In this document: positions 1-9,023 of the stretch, piece by piece | Position numbering within the stretch: position 1 is the stretch's first letter | Layout of the letters: each line of letters starts with the position of its first letter | NCBI GenBank assembly: GCA_963711725.1 | Contig: CAVQFO010000030.1 | Span: 1 to 64,000 of the forward strand | From: CAVQFO01 sp963711725 | GTDB taxonomy: Bacteria > Pseudomonadota > Gammaproteobacteria > Nitrococcales > Aquisalimonadaceae | Reading direction: 5' to 3' | Length of the DNA stretch: 64,000 nucleotides | Notes under the pieces: model-generated | Databases searched by the model: none | What the model was told of the DNA's origin: nothing | What the model saw: only the letters and a program-made list of their open reading frames with translations | Made by a program: the position numbers and the translations under genes

Positions 1-40
1 GAGCAATACGTAATCCTACGAAGTACACGTAATAATAAAC

Positions 41-1144
41 ATGGCACGTATTGCTTATCTTGAACGGGCCAGGGCGCTGGTGCGCAGCGCTGCGCGCGCA
101 TTCGGCGAAAACGAGGTCGCGGCCCGCGCCCGATGTGTTGTCGCTGAGGCCGAGATCGCGTTGGTCTCGCGCGATCTCGGTTGGCCCCCAAAGGCGCTGG
201 ATGACGCCCGGATAACGCTGGAAGCGCGCGGCGATCAACTGAATGCCGCCTATGCCCGTTACCTGGAAATCCGGCGTCTGCTCTTGATCGGGCGTCTCGA
301 CCAGGCCGAGCGCGCCCTCGCCAAGCTCGATCCCGCACCCTTTTCCCCCGCCTTGAGGGCCGCCTACGAGCTGGTCGTTGCAGGAATTGCCATCCGGCGC
401 CTGCGGACAGAGGCAGCCCGTGCGGCGATCGCCCGAGCCGAACGCGCCGCCGGTTACGCCGGTATCCCCGGGCTCATGGCGGAAGTCGAAAGCGCGTCCC
501 TCAGCCTCAGCACGCCGGCGGCCCGACTCATTGCCCGCGGCGAGGAACGGCTGCTTCTGCTGGAAGGGGTTGAAGGCGTGCTGGCATCGGGGGCATTGAT
601 CGTGGATGCCTGCCGTCATGTGGTGCGCGTCGCGGAAACCGCGATTCCCCTTGGGACACGTCCGGTGCTGTTTGCTCTGGTGCGCGCGCTGGGCGAGGCC
701 TGGCCCTGTGACGTGCCCAGGGAAACCCTCATCACCCGGGCATTCCGCGCCAAGCTCTCCGATGAAACATTTCGTGCGCGCTTGCGCGTCGAAGTGGGGC
801 GGCTTCGCACCGCGCTTGGGGGGCTGGCGGGCGTAAGCGCGACCCAAAGGGGATTTTCGCTGGAACTGCACGGTACCGACGAAGTCGTTGTCCTGGCGCC
901 GCCGGTCGAGGATCGGCATGCGGCGGTACTGGCCCTGCTCGCCGACGGTGAGGCGTGGTCCAGCTCCGCCCTGGCGCTTGCCCTGGGGGCGAGCCAGCGC
1001 ACCGTGCAGCGGGCGCTCGATGCCCTTGCTGCGGCTGGCAAGGTGGAATCGTTCGGCCGCGGCCGGTCACGACGCTGGATGACTCGGCCCATACCGGGAT
1101 TCCCGACGGCATTGTTACTCCCCGCTTCCCTGTCGATTACATAG
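41..1144 (+). CDS. Regulator with helical N-terminal region and two winged-helix-like segments (5' end possibly truncated)
   Basis: Probable DNA-binding regulator of 367 residues. The first ~160 residues are Ala/Leu/Arg-rich amphipathic helices resembling TPR-type repeats. Residues ~205-280 resemble an OmpR/SARP-type winged helix ending in 'TQRGFSLE', and residues ~300-350 form a second winged helix ('LGASQRTVQRALDAL'). It stops 35 bases before the beta-propeller gene on the same strand, so the two are probably co-transcribed. Odd point: the ATG at 41 has no visible ribosome-binding site, an in-frame TAA lies at 11-13, and the first 40 bases are AT-rich compared with the GC-rich gene. The visible start already reads like the middle of a helical repeat domain. 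I infer that the true N-terminus may be missing at a rearrangement or an assembly edge. The regulated genes are unknown. Confidence 0.6.
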   Translation: MARIAYLERARALVRSAARAFGENEVAARARCVVAEAEIALVSRDLGWPPKALDDARITLEARGDQLNAAYARYLEIRRLLLIGRLDQAERALAKLDPAPFSPALRAAYELVVAGIAIRRLRTEAARAAIARAERAAGYAGIPGLMAEVESASLSLSTPAARLIARGEERLLLLEGVEGVLASGALIVDACRHVVRVAETAIPLGTRPVLFALVRALGEAWPCDVPRETLITRAFRAKLSDETFRARLRVEVGRLRTALGGLAGVSATQRGFSLELHGTDEVVVLAPPVEDRHAAVLALLADGEAWSSSALALALGASQRTVQRALDALAAAGKVESFGRGRSRRWMTRPIPGFPTALLLPASLSIT

Positions 1145-1179
1145 GATGCCGGAATTACCCACATGATGAGGACGGGAAC

Positions 1180-1812
1180 ATGAACGGATCCGCGGCTGAA
1201 ATCGTCAGTGAATACGGCCCCTTTCCGGGGATCGATGCCGTGCATGGAGTCAGCTATGACGGCGAGCGAATCTGGATCGCCAGCGGCGACAAACTGAACG
1301 CACTGGACCCGGCGGGCAAGGAACTGCTGCGCTCCATCGACGTCTCCGCCCACGCGGGCACCGCCTTCGATGGCCGGCACCTGTTCCAGATCGCCGAGGA
1401 CCGCATCCAGAAGATCGATCCCAGTAGCGGCCGGGTGATCGCCACCATCCCTACACCCGCCGGCAGTGGCTGTTCGGGGCTTGCCTGGGCCGAGGGGATG
1501 CTCTGGGTCGGGAAATACCTCGACCGGAAGATTCATCAAGTGGACCCTCAAACGGGGGCGGTTTTGCGCACCCTCGAATCCAATCGGTTCGTCACCGGCG
1601 TTACCTGGATTGAAGGAGACCTCTGGCACGGCACCTGGGAGAGTGACGAAAGCGAGCTCAGGCGCATTGACCCCCACACGGGAGAGGTTCTGGAGCGTAT
1701 GGAGCTGCCGGTGGGCGTGGGCGTGTCCGGGCTGGAGTCCGATGGGGACGATCAGTTCTTCTGCGGCGGTGGGGGAAGCGGGAAGGTGAGAGTGATTCGC
1801 CGGCCCGGATAG
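1180..1812 (+). CDS. Small beta-propeller protein (glutaminyl-cyclotransferase-like / YncE-like repeats)
   Basis: A 210-residue protein made of repeats of about 45 residues with the pattern 'D-x-x-T/S-G-x-V/E-L/I', for example 'IDPSSGRVIATI', 'VDPQTGAVLRTL' and 'IDPHTGEVLERM'. This is typical of PQQ-binding-like or glutamine-cyclotransferase-like propellers. No signal peptide is visible, so it is probably cytoplasmic. The ATG at 1180 was chosen because it is in frame with the repeats and follows a purine-rich 'GATGAGGACGGGAAC'; the frame stays open further upstream but only across the preceding gene. It probably forms a two-gene unit with the upstream regulator. The substrate is not recognisable; a sensor or ligand-binding partner of the regulator is an inference. 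Confidence 0.7.
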   Translation: MNGSAAEIVSEYGPFPGIDAVHGVSYDGERIWIASGDKLNALDPAGKELLRSIDVSAHAGTAFDGRHLFQIAEDRIQKIDPSSGRVIATIPTPAGSGCSGLAWAEGMLWVGKYLDRKIHQVDPQTGAVLRTLESNRFVTGVTWIEGDLWHGTWESDESELRRIDPHTGEVLERMELPVGVGVSGLESDGDDQFFCGGGGSGKVRVIRRPG

Positions 1813-1960
1813 GGTTTAGCAGCGGGCCGTGATCCGGAGCCGGCGACGTTCTTCGAGATAGAAGGCCAGGAATCCCGTTGCAGGTTGAGGCGTGGAGAAG
1901 CCGTTCGCGTTGGGCTTTCTCTGGCGCTCCGCCGTGAACGCTTGACCACTCGCGAGGAAA

Positions 1961-1990
1961 TGTCGGGTCACGCTTCGCTAATCCGACCTG
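1961..1990. repeat. REP-like palindrome, family A (diverged copy)
   Basis: The sequence reads TCGGGTCACGCTTCGCTAAT followed by CCGACC, a diverged copy of the palindrome TCGGATTAGCG...CGTAATCCGA found at 17763-17788, 20652-20680 and 47130-47165. It lies between two convergent genes. Confidence 0.7.
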
Positions 1991-2006
1991 CATAGGGGTG
2001 TGCCGT

Positions 2007-3002
2007 CTACGAAGCCGCCGAAGACCACTCCGCCACATGCACCCGCGCCGCTTCCTTCGCTTCGCCCAGGTGGGAACACACGAAATCCAGGATGGCGCCT
2101 GGCGGTGGGTGGTTTTCGGAATCGCCCTGGGTGATGCCGCTGATGGCGATGGCGGCGGTGACGCTGAGGAAACCGGCGGAAGTCTTGTAGGCGCGCAGGT
2201 TCAGGGCCTGGTGGATGCGCCGGAAGGCATTGGGATGGCAGCGCTGGGCTTCTTCCTGGTGCATCAGAATGCCGAAGCTGCTGTCGCTCAGACGCCCCAC
2301 GGTATCCAGCGGGCGGACGGTCTGCTGCAGGCGGTTGGAGGCGGCTTCCAGGATTTCCGAGGCGATCTTCTCGCCATAGCGCCGGCCCAGTTCGTCGAAA
2401 TCGTTGAGCTGGATGGCAGCCAGGCAGGCGACGCCGCCGCGGGATTCCACGTGACGCAGCAGATTGGTCAGCTGCTTTTCCAGGTAGGCCCGGTTGCCCA
2501 GGCCGGTGAGCACATCGAAGCTGTGACGGCTGTCCAACTGGCGGTTGAGCTCGATCAGCCGCCGGTTGGCCTTGAGCAGGTCGTTCTGCAGCGCGGAGAT
2601 GCGTCCGGCGGCGTTTATGCGGGCCAGCAGCTCCTTGTTGTCCGGCGACTTGTTGATGAAGTCGTCCACGCCGTGCTCGAAGGCTTGAGCCAGCGAGTCC
2701 ATCCCCTCCTTGGCGGTGAGCAGGATGATGTAGGTGTAGTGATTGCTTTCCTCGTCGATCTGGCGGACGCGCTTGGTCAGGCTCAGGCCATCCATCTCGG
2801 GCATCAACCAGTCCGCCAGCAGCAGGCTGGCCTTGCGCTCGCGCATCATGCCCAAGGCCTGATGGGCGCTGGTGGCGACGCGGATGTCCTTGTAGCCGTT
2901 GGACTTCAGGACGCGGCGCAGCATTTCCAGAGTGAACTTCGCATCGTCCACGATGATGATTGAAACATCCTGGAGCGATGCGTGGTTCTGGGCGAAGACC
3001 AT
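2007..3002 (-). CDS. Response regulator with degenerate GGDEF domain
   Basis: A 331-residue cytoplasmic signalling protein. The receiver domain (about 13-130) has the acidic pair D19-D20, phospho-acceptor D64 in 'LLADWLMPEMDG', and K98 in 'LLTAKEG'. A short coiled linker (135-160) leads to a GGDEF-like domain (162-330) that starts with the usual 'DVLTGLGNRAYLEKQL'. The signature GGDEF loop is replaced by 'LSDSS' (238-242, in 'VGRLSDSSFGIL'), so diguanylate cyclase activity is unlikely from family knowledge. It may be a c-di-GMP-independent output or a GTP/c-di-GMP-binding relic. The ATG at 3002 has an AAGGA-type site about 15 bases upstream. The gene stands alone; no cognate kinase is adjacent. 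Confidence 0.85.
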   Translation of the reverse strand: MVFAQNHASLQDVSIIIVDDAKFTLEMLRRVLKSNGYKDIRVATSAHQALGMMRERKASLLLADWLMPEMDGLSLTKRVRQIDEESNHYTYIILLTAKEGMDSLAQAFEHGVDDFINKSPDNKELLARINAAGRISALQNDLLKANRRLIELNRQLDSRHSFDVLTGLGNRAYLEKQLTNLLRHVESRGGVACLAAIQLNDFDELGRRYGEKIASEILEAASNRLQQTVRPLDTVGRLSDSSFGILMHQEEAQRCHPNAFRRIHQALNLRAYKTSAGFLSVTAAIAISGITQGDSENHPPPGAILDFVCSHLGEAKEAARVHVAEWSSAAS

Positions 3003-3177
3003 GTGTGTCGGAATCCTTGCTCGTTATTGTTGGCGTGGCACACCAATTATACCCGCTGACAGCCTGCCGGTTGTCAGGAAATCGCACCGCCGTGTCGGAC
3101 GGCGCCCGCCGGGACCCGGAGTCAGTCTCCTCCTCCAGAGAGCCGACCGCGGTCCCCGGTACGTGCCGGGCGCTGCG

Positions 3178-5301
3178 CTAGTCAGGCACCTGCAAGTGAT
3201 TGCCGCTGAAGCGGATCGCGTTGGAACCCGGATTCTCCGAGATCGGCGTCAGGTTCTTCAGCGTCAGCTTCTCGCCCCGCTTGCGGGGAACCGTGTGCAC
3301 CACCTGGCTGGGCGGCAGCGGCGTGCCGTTCTTCAGGTGGTCGTACATCAGGTCGGCGGCCTTCATTTCGTACCAGTAGATCGGCACGTACAAGGTGTCG
3401 AAACCCGGGAACTGGAGCAGCGCGTCCAGATGCTGGGCGTTGGTGATTTCGTAGTAGCGGAGGTTGGACTGGTCGCCCTCCAGGGTTTTGTTCATGGCGT
3501 AATACGCCCGGGCGTTGTGGTTCGGCGGCAGGATGGCATCGGAGCGGCCGTCCACGATAATGGCCGGCAGGCCGTGCAGGTTGCCGCTGTTGCGCATCTC
3601 CTCGATGCCCTTGGCCACGCGCTGGTGCCAGTCCAGCATCTTGCCGGTCAGCGGCTTGCCGGTGGCCGGGTCCTTGCCCGTGACCAGCGAGCGCAGGCAC
3701 AGGGCGCCGTCGAAGGCCATGTCGGGCAGGCCGGTGCTGGGCGAGATGGCCGCCACGTGTTTCACCGGGCCGTTCTTGGCGTCGTTGTAGATGATCTGCA
3801 CGCCGTTGGTGGGCGGGATGCCGCTGCCGAAGGCAAACATGGTCTCCAGCATTTCACGCTTGATGGGGCCGGGATTGTTGCCGTCGCCCAGGGCCGCGAA
3901 GCTGTAGCCGCAAACGTTGTCCAACACGCTGAACTTGCCATAGGCATAGGCGTAGTTAACGGCCACGTTGGGATACACGTCGAAGGCCATGTGGGACGGG
4001 GCCAGGATGTTCTGTTCCTTGAGGAAGCCGTAGTCGTTGATCTTCTTCTGGGCTTCCTCGGCCTGAGCCGTGAGGTCGTCGGCCTTGAGCATGCCCTTCA
4101 TGTGCAGCGCCTGGCAGCGGGACTTGCCCAGGATCTTGGGCAGCAGGTTGAACGGCGCGTGCTTGTTCTCCGGCGCCAGGGAGGCGCAGGGCTGATACAG
4201 GTTCTGGAAGGTGTAGTAATCCAGCAGGGCCTTGCTGTTCACGGGGAACTGGGTGTCGCCCTGGGAGATGGTGTAGCCCACGCCCTCATGCAGCTGCAGC
4301 GTGGGCTCGGCCACGGCAACGCCGTCGATCAGGCCTTCGGTGTCCTGCTCGGCCGCGCGCATGGAGGCGCCGCCGCCGTTGGAGATGCTCTCGGCGATGA
4401 CGATGGTGTTCTTCGGTGTGATGGTCTTGACGGTGTAGCCGCCGGGGAGCTTGATGCCGTACTGCTCGTTGAGCACGTAGAAGGCGAACTTCAGCGAATC
4501 CAGCACGTGCTCGCCCCAGTGCTGCTCGGCGTTGCGCTCCGAGTGGGCGTGCTTGAAGGCGAAGCGGTAGGGGTACTTGCTGATGTACTCGCGGCGCTGC
4601 TCGTCGGTAATGGGCGCGACCCAGTTGGCTCGGTCTCCGGCCTCGTCGCGGGGCATCATCTCGCCGTGCATGGTGGTGACCACGTCGTCCTGCAGGTAGT
4701 CGGCGCCGGTGCCGGTGCCCTTGTCGGTATACGCCACGGCGCAATGGTGGCGCAGGCCCCACTGGCCGGAGGTGCCGATGGCACCGTATACGCCGCGGGA
4801 GCCCGAGGACGGGCCGGTGACGATGCAGGGATTCTTGGGATCGAACTGGTCCGGGACCTGGACCATCATGGTGGCCTTGCCCCGCGTGGAGAACGCCATG
4901 TATTCCCAGCCTGCCACGGTGCCGTCGAAGCCGGTGGGCTCGCCGTCGAGGCCGATGTTCGGGCCCATCAGCCGGCCGAAGCCGCCAGCTTCGGTAGCGT
5001 CGGTCAGCGCCCGGTAGTTGTTGAAGATGGCATTGCGCCGGAGTTCCCAGGCCTGGGGGGTGAACTTGTCCTTGAAGCCCGGCGGCTTCTTGTCTGCCAG
5101 GCCGTCCAGACCCAGGCTGCCGGTGAGCAAATCGTCGGAAGCGCCGTCGTAATACTTGGCGTCTATCGTGCTAGCGATGATCGAGGGCTTTTCGTTGCGC
5201 AGGTTCAGGTATCGAAGGCCCGCGTAGGCACCGCCGGCGGCGATGACCACGAGAACAACGAGGACGGCACACAGCCAAGCGAGAATTTTTCTAATTTTCA
5301 T
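3178..5301 (-). CDS. D-(-)-3-hydroxybutyrate oligomer hydrolase
   Basis: A 707-residue protein of the 3HB-oligomer hydrolase family (PF10605 type), which cleaves short 3-hydroxybutyrate oligomers to monomers during polyhydroxybutyrate breakdown. The N-terminus (about 8-30) is a hydrophobic signal or anchor, suggesting export or membrane attachment. The likely nucleophile serine lies in 'ESISNGGGAS', replacing a canonical GxSxG box as is usual for this family. Length matches the family (about 690-720). The ATG at 5301 is preferred to the TTG just before it because GAGGGG lies about 8 bases upstream. No PHB synthase or depolymerase is nearby, so the pathway context lies elsewhere in the genome. 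Confidence 0.85.
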   Translation of the reverse strand: MKIRKILAWLCAVLVVLVVIAAGGAYAGLRYLNLRNEKPSIIASTIDAKYYDGASDDLLTGSLGLDGLADKKPPGFKDKFTPQAWELRRNAIFNNYRALTDATEAGGFGRLMGPNIGLDGEPTGFDGTVAGWEYMAFSTRGKATMMVQVPDQFDPKNPCIVTGPSSGSRGVYGAIGTSGQWGLRHHCAVAYTDKGTGTGADYLQDDVVTTMHGEMMPRDEAGDRANWVAPITDEQRREYISKYPYRFAFKHAHSERNAEQHWGEHVLDSLKFAFYVLNEQYGIKLPGGYTVKTITPKNTIVIAESISNGGGASMRAAEQDTEGLIDGVAVAEPTLQLHEGVGYTISQGDTQFPVNSKALLDYYTFQNLYQPCASLAPENKHAPFNLLPKILGKSRCQALHMKGMLKADDLTAQAEEAQKKINDYGFLKEQNILAPSHMAFDVYPNVAVNYAYAYGKFSVLDNVCGYSFAALGDGNNPGPIKREMLETMFAFGSGIPPTNGVQIIYNDAKNGPVKHVAAISPSTGLPDMAFDGALCLRSLVTGKDPATGKPLTGKMLDWHQRVAKGIEEMRNSGNLHGLPAIIVDGRSDAILPPNHNARAYYAMNKTLEGDQSNLRYYEITNAQHLDALLQFPGFDTLYVPIYWYEMKAADLMYDHLKNGTPLPPSQVVHTVPRKRGEKLTLKNLTPISENPGSNAIRFSGNHLQVPD

Positions 5302-5696
5302 CAAGGAGCCCCTCGTGGCGACCGGGCGCTGGGGTTCGCCCTGGTCCTGTTATGTCGTTATTTTTCGGAAAAGCCTGTGAGTCCCGATGGAAGGGGGACT
5401 AACGTGGCCTCTCCTCGATTTAGGGTTCCGGGAATCCGTGACCGGACGGCGAGCCGAGATCCGTCCAATTAACGCTTCGGCTGCCTTCTTCTTTTTTGGC
5501 GCTGGCCCGCCCCGCAAAGCGGAAAATAAATCAACGGACTAGACGCATTATGCAAAGAGCGTATTACATTTGCTCTCGCCATGGGAAGCCCCGATTTCCC
5601 GGGACGTGGACCGGGTCTCAGGTCGGCGGGCGCGGGCTTACTTCTGTCTATGAATAAAGTAAAATCAATTGACCCGGGTAATTAGTTGTCTGATGC
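5302..5696. other. Intergenic region between divergent hydrolase and oxyR genes
   Basis: About 395 bases with no convincing ORF. It is GC-rich near the hydrolase and AT-richer over the last ~200 bases ('TATGAATAAAGTAAAATC' around 5650), where the oxyR promoter is expected. I see no clear -35/-10 pair or operator. Confidence 0.5.
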
Positions 5697-6617
5697 ATGA
5701 ATCTGCGCGATCTCCAATACCTGCTTGCCGTGGCCGATCACGGCCATTTCGGCCGGGCCGCGGAAGCCTGCCATGTCAGCCAACCCACCTTGAGCACCCA
5801 GATCAAGAAGCTGGAAGACTATCTGGGGGTGCAGTTGGTGGAGCGGGCCAACAAGCCCGTGGTGCTGACGCCGGTGGGCGAGGACATCGCCCGCAGGGCG
5901 CGGGAGGTGGTGAAAGGTGCGGCCGACATTGTGGAGGTAGCACGCGCCGCCCGGGACCCGTTGGCCGGCGAGCTGCGGCTGGGCGTGATCCCCACCGTGG
6001 GTCCCTATCTGTTGCCCCACCTGGTGCCGGAGCTGCGCAAGGCCTTTCCGAATCTGCACGCACTGCTCTACGAGGAGCAGACCAGCGCCCTTCTGGCCAA
6101 ACTCCGTGCCGGTCAGATCGACGCCGCCATCATGGCGGTTCCCGTTGACGGGGCCGAGCGCTTCGAGCAGATGCCGTTGTTCGACGAGCCTTTCGTGCTT
6201 GCCGTGCCGCAGGACCATCCGCTGGCCCGCCGCAAGACGGTGGAACTGGAAGACCTGCGGCCGCAAACTATTCTGCTGCTGGAAGAAGGCCACTGCCTCC
6301 GGGACCAGGCCCTGGATGTGTGCAGCCTGGTAGGGGCCCACGAGGCCCGTGAGTTTCGGGCCACCAGCATGGAGACCTTGCGCCAGATGGTGGCCTCCGG
6401 CGCCGGGGTGACCTTGCTGCCCAAGCTGGCCGCCGCGGTGAACCCCTCCATTCCCAATGCCTCGGCCATCGAGCTGCGGCCCTTCCGCGCGCCTGCGCCC
6501 AAGCGCCATATCGCTGTCCTTTGGCGCCGGGGCGCCGCCCGGGAACCGGTGGTCAAGGCCATGGGCGAACTGGCGGCCGACCTGCCGGGGGTACGCAGGA
6601 TCCTGGAGTCGGATTAG
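5697..6617 (+). CDS. oxyR: LysR-family hydrogen peroxide sensor OxyR
   Basis: A 306-residue LysR-type activator. The N-terminal winged helix-turn-helix includes 'FGRAAEACHVSQPTLSTQIKKLE' split around residues 19-42, followed by the regulatory domain from about residue 92. The redox cysteine pair is present as C200 and C209 in 'EEGHCLRDQALDVC', matching C199/C208 of E. coli OxyR. Peroxide is known to oxidise this pair to a disulphide that switches the protein into an activator of antioxidant genes. Length equals that of E. coli OxyR within one residue. uvrD follows 65 bases downstream on the same strand, so read-through is possible. Confidence 0.95.
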   Translation: MNLRDLQYLLAVADHGHFGRAAEACHVSQPTLSTQIKKLEDYLGVQLVERANKPVVLTPVGEDIARRAREVVKGAADIVEVARAARDPLAGELRLGVIPTVGPYLLPHLVPELRKAFPNLHALLYEEQTSALLAKLRAGQIDAAIMAVPVDGAERFEQMPLFDEPFVLAVPQDHPLARRKTVELEDLRPQTILLLEEGHCLRDQALDVCSLVGAHEAREFRATSMETLRQMVASGAGVTLLPKLAAAVNPSIPNASAIELRPFRAPAPKRHIAVLWRRGAAREPVVKAMGELAADLPGVRRILESD

Positions 6618-6682
6618 GCCGCCGTCATCCCGCTTCGGCGATCCGGCGTTGAACGGTCCGCCGCCTCCGGTACACTCCTGCC

Positions 6683-8848
6683 ATGGACGTATCCGACATC
6701 CTCGAACACCTCAACGAGGCCCAGCGCGAGGCGGTAAGCGCCCCGGTGGGCCGCAACCTCGTGCTGGCCGGCGCCGGCAGCGGCAAGACCCGGGTTCTCA
6801 CCTATCGCGTGGCCTGGCTTAACCGGGTGGAAGGGGCTTCGCCCTTCGCCGTGCTCGCCGTGACCTTCACCAACAAGGCCGCCGCCGAGATGCGCGGGCG
6901 CATCGAACAGTTGCTGGGCATGTCCGTGCGCGGCATGTGGGTTGGCACTTTCCACGGCCTGGCCCATCGCCTTCTGCGCCGGCACTGGCAGGAAGCGGGG
7001 CTGCCCCAGGCCTTCCAGATCCTGGATTCCGAGGACCAGCGCCGCCTGATCAAGCGCACTCTTCGGGAGATGGGGTTGGACGAATCCCGCTGGCCGCTGC
7101 GCCAGGTCCAGGGCTTCATCAACGCCCGCAAGGACGAGGCCATCCGCCCCGCCGACCTGCCCCAGGGCGACGATCCCTACGTGGCCACCATGGCCCGTAT
7201 CTACCAGGCCTACGAAGAGGCCTGCCAGCGCACCGGCCAGGTGGATTTCGCCGAGTTGCTGCTGCGCAGCTACGAGACGCTGCGCGGCCGGCCGGATCTG
7301 CTGGACCACTACCGCCGCCAGTTCCAGCACCTGCTGGTGGACGAGTTCCAGGACACCAACTCCATTCAGTACGCCTGGCTGCGGTTGCTGGCCGGGGACG
7401 ATGCCGATGTGTTCATCGTCGGCGACGACGACCAGTCCATCTACGGCTGGCGCGGCGCCAAGGTGGAGAACATCCGGCGCTTCACCGAGGATTACCCGGA
7501 CACGAAAATCATGCGCCTGGAGCAGAACTACCGCTCCACGGCCACCATCCTCAATGCCGCCAACGCCCTGATCGACCGCAATCCGGGCCGTATGGGCAAG
7601 ACCTTGTGGACCGCCGGCGAGACGGGCGAACCCATCGCCCTGTATGCGGCATTCAACGAGCTGGACGAGGCCCGGTTCGTGGTGGAGCGCATCCAGCACT
7701 TCCTGGAGCAGGGCCACGCGCGGACGGACTTCGCCATCCTGTATCGCTCCAACGCCCAGTCCCGCGCCTTCGAAGAGGCGCTGCTGGCGCGCGGCATCCC
7801 CTACCGCGTTTACGGCGGCCTGCGCTTCTTCGAACGCGCCGAAATCAAGGATGCCCTGGCGTATCTGCGACTGGTGCGTGCGCGCTACGACGACGCCTCC
7901 TTCGAGCGGGTGGTGAACACCCCCACCCGGGGCATCGGCGCGCGCACCGTGGATACCCTGCGCGGCATTGCCCGGGAGCGGGGTATTCCCCTGTGGGAGG
8001 CCGCCGGCCAGGCCACGCAGGGTGGTCTGCTGTCCGGCCGCGCCGCCAATGCCGTGCGTGCCTTCCTGGAGCTGATCGACAAGCTGGATCGGGACACGGT
8101 CGAGCGGCCGCTGCAGGAACAACTGGAAAGGGTGATCGATGACAGCGGCCTGCGTGCCCATTTCCAGGCGGACCGCTCCGATCGCGGCGAATCCCGCCTG
8201 GAGAACCTGGACGAGCTGGTTACCGCCGCCCGCACCTTCGAGCAGGAATACGTGCCGGACGACGACGAGCCCATGGACGCCGTCACGGCGTTCCTCTCCC
8301 ATGCCGCGCTGGAAGCGGGCGAGGGCCAGGCCGGCGAGTGGGATGAAGGCGTGCAGTTGATGACGCTGCATTCGGCCAAGGGCCTGGAGTTCCCGGTGGT
8401 GTTCCTGGCGGGCCTGGAGGAAGGGCTGTTTCCCCATCGCATGTCCATGGAAGAGCCCGGCCGCCTCGAAGAAGAGCGCCGGCTCTGCTACGTGGGCCTG
8501 ACCCGCGCCCGGGAGCGCTTGGTTCTGACCTATGCCGAGAAGCGCCGCCTCCACGGCCAGGACACCTACGGCACCCCGTCCCGGTTCATCCACGAGATCC
8601 CTCCGGAGCATGTTCAGGAAGTCCGCGCGCGCATGACCATCACGCGGCCGCGGGCCGGCCTGGGCGCCACAGCGACCCAGAGCGACGGTGCCTACAAGCT
8701 GGGCCAGCGGGTTCATCACCACAAATTCGGCGACGGGATCGTCACCCGTTACGAGGGCCAGGGCGCCGGGGCGCGGGTGGAGGTGAACTTCGAGAGCGTG
8801 GGCAGCAAGTGGCTGGTGGCGAGCTACGCCAACCTGGAGTCGGTCTAG
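6683..8848 (+). CDS. uvrD: DNA helicase II (UvrD)
   Basis: A 721-residue superfamily 1A 3'-5' helicase acting in nucleotide-excision and mismatch repair. The Walker A 'AGAGSGKT' is at 29-36, 'VTFTNKAA' is motif Ia, Walker B 'DEFQD' is at 220-224, followed by 'GDDDQSIYGWRGA' (motif III), 'LEQNYRS' (IV), 'LMTLHSAKGLEF' (V) and 'VGLTRARERL' (VI). The C-terminal ~50 residues ('LGQRVHHHKFGDGIV') form the Tudor-like domain that separates UvrD from Rep. Length matches E. coli UvrD (720). No LexA-type CTG-N10-CAG box is visible in the 65 bases upstream, so SOS control is not evident. Confidence 0.93.
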   Translation: MDVSDILEHLNEAQREAVSAPVGRNLVLAGAGSGKTRVLTYRVAWLNRVEGASPFAVLAVTFTNKAAAEMRGRIEQLLGMSVRGMWVGTFHGLAHRLLRRHWQEAGLPQAFQILDSEDQRRLIKRTLREMGLDESRWPLRQVQGFINARKDEAIRPADLPQGDDPYVATMARIYQAYEEACQRTGQVDFAELLLRSYETLRGRPDLLDHYRRQFQHLLVDEFQDTNSIQYAWLRLLAGDDADVFIVGDDDQSIYGWRGAKVENIRRFTEDYPDTKIMRLEQNYRSTATILNAANALIDRNPGRMGKTLWTAGETGEPIALYAAFNELDEARFVVERIQHFLEQGHARTDFAILYRSNAQSRAFEEALLARGIPYRVYGGLRFFERAEIKDALAYLRLVRARYDDASFERVVNTPTRGIGARTVDTLRGIARERGIPLWEAAGQATQGGLLSGRAANAVRAFLELIDKLDRDTVERPLQEQLERVIDDSGLRAHFQADRSDRGESRLENLDELVTAARTFEQEYVPDDDEPMDAVTAFLSHAALEAGEGQAGEWDEGVQLMTLHSAKGLEFPVVFLAGLEEGLFPHRMSMEEPGRLEEERRLCYVGLTRARERLVLTYAEKRRLHGQDTYGTPSRFIHEIPPEHVQEVRARMTITRPRAGLGATATQSDGAYKLGQRVHHHKFGDGIVTRYEGQGAGARVEVNFESVGSKWLVASYANLESV

Positions 8849-8869
8849 GGCCCGCGTTGACCGGCTGAT

Positions 8870-8940
8870 GTTCGCGGCGGCGAGCGCCGCTCCTACAAGA
8901 AAACCACCTTCACGCAGGAGCGGCGCTCATCGCCGCGAAT
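8870..8940. repeat. REP-like inverted repeat, family B
   Basis: An inverted repeat with left arm 8870-8896 (TTCGCGGCGGCGAGCGCCGC then TCCTAC) and right arm 8915-8940 (AGGAGCGGCGCTCATCGCCG then CGAAT), separated by about 18 bases. Related copies are at 20782-20851 and 44101-44135. It lies between the convergent uvrD and mscS genes and could act as a transcript end. Confidence 0.8.
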
Positions 8941-8991
8941 CCCTCTCCCCGGGGATCAACGCTTCGTGTCTCTTCGTGACCTGAAGCTCAA

Positions 8992-9019
8992 AAGAAAACC
9001 CGCGGCCGAAGCCGCGGCT
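8992..9019 (-). terminator. Rho-independent terminator of the MscS gene
   Basis: On the minus strand a GCCGCGGC-TTCG-GCCGCGG hairpin is followed by GTTTTCTTTT. It lies a few bases after the stop codon of the MscS-family gene. Confidence 0.85.
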
Positions 9020-9023
9020 TGGT

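Noticed and set aside
2899..5472. 857-codon plus-strand open frame opposite the hydrolase gene
   Set aside because: Its translation is a Val/Gly/His-rich mirror of a well-matched family gene on the other strand. Such shadows are expected in GC-rich DNA.
6618..6682. LexA box ahead of uvrD
   Set aside because: No CTG-N10-CAG match in this stretch.
6614..8722. 702-codon minus-strand open frame opposite uvrD
   Set aside because: uvrD is complete with all helicase motifs; the antisense frame has no domain and no ribosome-binding site.
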